Assembly (NCBI GenBank): GCA_024280855.1
Contig: JAJRPG010000077.1
Span: 1-64,000 of the forward strand
Reading direction: 5' to 3'
Source of the DNA: Planctomycetota bacterium
Lineage (GTDB): Bacteria > Planctomycetota > Phycisphaerae > UBA1845
Length of the DNA: 64,000 nucleotides
Shown here: piece by piece, positions 63,100 through 64,000 of the stretch
How the letters are laid out: each line of letters starts with the position of its first letter
Position numbering within the stretch: position 1 is the first letter of the stretch
The notes under the pieces: model-generated
What the model was told of the DNA's origin: nothing
What the model saw: the letters and a program-made list of their open reading frames with translations, nothing else
The model's database searches: none
Program-made: the position numbers and the translations under genes

Positions 63100-64000
63100 A
63101 TGAAATTATTTGTTGATTGCAAATTGCGCAACTGTGTGGGTCTAGTAGGGTTGTATTCCGTTCTCGTTGTCAATGGTTGTTCGTTGATGCACGAAACTTT
63201 TGGTGCGCAACCAGCCGTCGAACCTGCCGCTCAAATCGAGAAGCCGCCTGCGCCTAAGGAACATCCGATTCTCACGGCTGCCCGAGCTGATAAGATTACA
63301 ATGTTCGGTGATTTTGATGGCGCAGCGCCGAATTCTTACGTTACGCGAACGGTTGTTTCGTTACGTCAGCATTCGTTTACGGAAGTAGGCGGTGACGCCG
63401 ACGTGACATTCAATTCCAAAGGAAGGCGGATGGCCTTTTCGTCCACTCGTCATAACAACAACCCTGATATTTATATTAAATCCGTTGATGGCTTAGCCGT
63501 CACGCAGCTAACAAGTGATCCATCTTCTGACGTTCATCCAGAATTTAGTCCTAATGACAGGCGGGTAGCTTTTGCAAGCGATCGCAGCGGTAACTGGGAC
63601 ATTTGGGTGATGGATATTTCCGGCGGTCAGCCGGTGCAAATTACAAATACACCTTCTGATGAAATTCATCCTTCGTGGTCGCCAGATGGTCGACGTTTGG
63701 TTTATTCCAGTCGACCTGCCCAAGGCGGGCAGTGGGAGCTTTGGTTGTCTGACGCAGAGGCGGCTGGTCGTCGAAAGTTTGTGGGTTATGGATTGTTCCC
63801 GGAATGGGCTCCGCAAGGCGAAACGATTTTGTACCAGCGTGCACGCGAGCGCGGCAGCCGTATGTTCAGCGTTTGGACGATGACTTTGGTTGATGGTGAA
63901 CCTCGGTTCCCAACTGAGCTTGCTGCTTCAGCGACTCATGCGTACACGTTGCCAGGTTGGAGCAAGGATGGTCGCTATGTCGCGTTTACAAGTATTCAGG
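63100..64000 (+). CDS. TolB-like beta-propeller lipoprotein, 5' part
   Basis: The frame opens at ATG 63100 and runs off the window, showing 300 residues. The N terminus is a lipoprotein signal with lipobox 'VVNGC', so it is probably anchored by lipid at Cys 29. After a Pro-rich stretch, PD40/WD40-like TolB repeats follow: 'FNSKGRRMAFSSTR', 'FSPNDRRVAFASDRSGNWD', 'WSPDGRRLVYSSR' and 'WSKDGRYVAFTS'. In Gram-negative bacteria TolB is periplasmic and works with Pal, but many planctomycete proteins share only the propeller. Neither tol genes nor a stop codon are visible here. Confidence 0.85.
   Translation, partial: MKLFVDCKLRNCVGLVGLYSVLVVNGCSLMHETFGAQPAVEPAAQIEKPPAPKEHPILTAARADKITMFGDFDGAAPNSYVTRTVVSLRQHSFTEVGGDADVTFNSKGRRMAFSSTRHNNNPDIYIKSVDGLAVTQLTSDPSSDVHPEFSPNDRRVAFASDRSGNWDIWVMDISGGQPVQITNTPSDEIHPSWSPDGRRLVYSSRPAQGGQWELWLSDAEAAGRRKFVGYGLFPEWAPQGETILYQRARERGSRMFSVWTMTLVDGEPRFPTELAASATHAYTLPGWSKDGRYVAFTSIQ

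Overview
The window looks like chromosomal DNA from a planctomycete, most probably of the class Phycisphaerae. This is an inference from a set of lineage habits: a very large secreted protein with 'DCNGNGIPDDCE'-type linkers between FG-GAP propeller blades, a PEP-CTERM-type sorting signal with XrtA/PEP-CTERM-associated glycan genes, several small membrane proteins with a 'CxxCGYxLxG...CPECG' zinc ribbon, and PQQ-type beta-propeller proteins. No rRNA is present, so the assignment is not proven. No transposase, prophage or CRISPR array was seen.

Layout. 1-5600: the phosphate module pstC(partial)-pstA-pstB-phoU-phoB-phoR, tightly packed on the plus strand. 6010-6082: tRNA-Phe. 6.2-15.4 kb: fumarylacetoacetase, a PHP phosphatase, a DUF885 exported protein, a nitroreductase with the full active-site signature of iodotyrosine deiodinase, gcvT and gcvH, two unknown proteins and a PNPOx-like flavoprotein. 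15.6-21 kb: a CapK/PaaK-type AMP ligase, FemAB-like and TIGR03087-like glycosyltransferase genes typical of exosortase-linked polysaccharide loci, then two membrane proteins. 21-29.4 kb: a PQQ propeller protein, a fatty-acid desaturase, an exported catalase-peroxidase, zinc-ribbon membrane proteins, an EEP-family hydrolase and short inverted-repeat elements. 29.5-36.3 kb: mutS, mnmA, dnaA with a possible origin upstream, and a GNAT. 36.5-37.2 kb: a tandem duplication of a small zinc-ribbon gene, one copy frameshifted. 37.8-42.1 kb: a receiver-only regulator, queD and a four-gene peptidyl-prolyl isomerase cluster including a cyclophilin-FKBP fusion. 42.3-49.3 kb: an MFS-acyltransferase fusion, pgi, a PQQ propeller protein and purH. 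49.6-55.0 kb: the giant FG-GAP protein and a PEP-CTERM-type protein. 55.5-61.1 kb: the selenocysteine locus. 61.1-64 kb: a ferredoxin, an isochorismatase-fold protein lacking its cysteine, and the start of a TolB-like lipoprotein running off the end.

The standout is at 59142-59804. What looks like two short ORFs is one 220-codon reading frame interrupted by an in-frame TGA at codon 84. The context (FGSYT-U-PPF, EAHAADSDW, DRLFVV, GPWGFKP) is that of iodothyronine deiodinases. A bacterial-type SECIS hairpin starts 10 nt after the TGA. The gene is divergent from selB, with selA behind it, and is followed by a TlpA-type thioredoxin. Together with the iodotyrosine-deiodinase homologue at 11357-12022, the window holds two unrelated protein families best known from thyroid-hormone deiodination.

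The intergenic DNA carries at least two REP-like hairpin families. One forms inverted doublets, two of them inside the selenocysteine locus. Two further copies are extended into MITE-like units, one bracketed by a 17-bp direct repeat.
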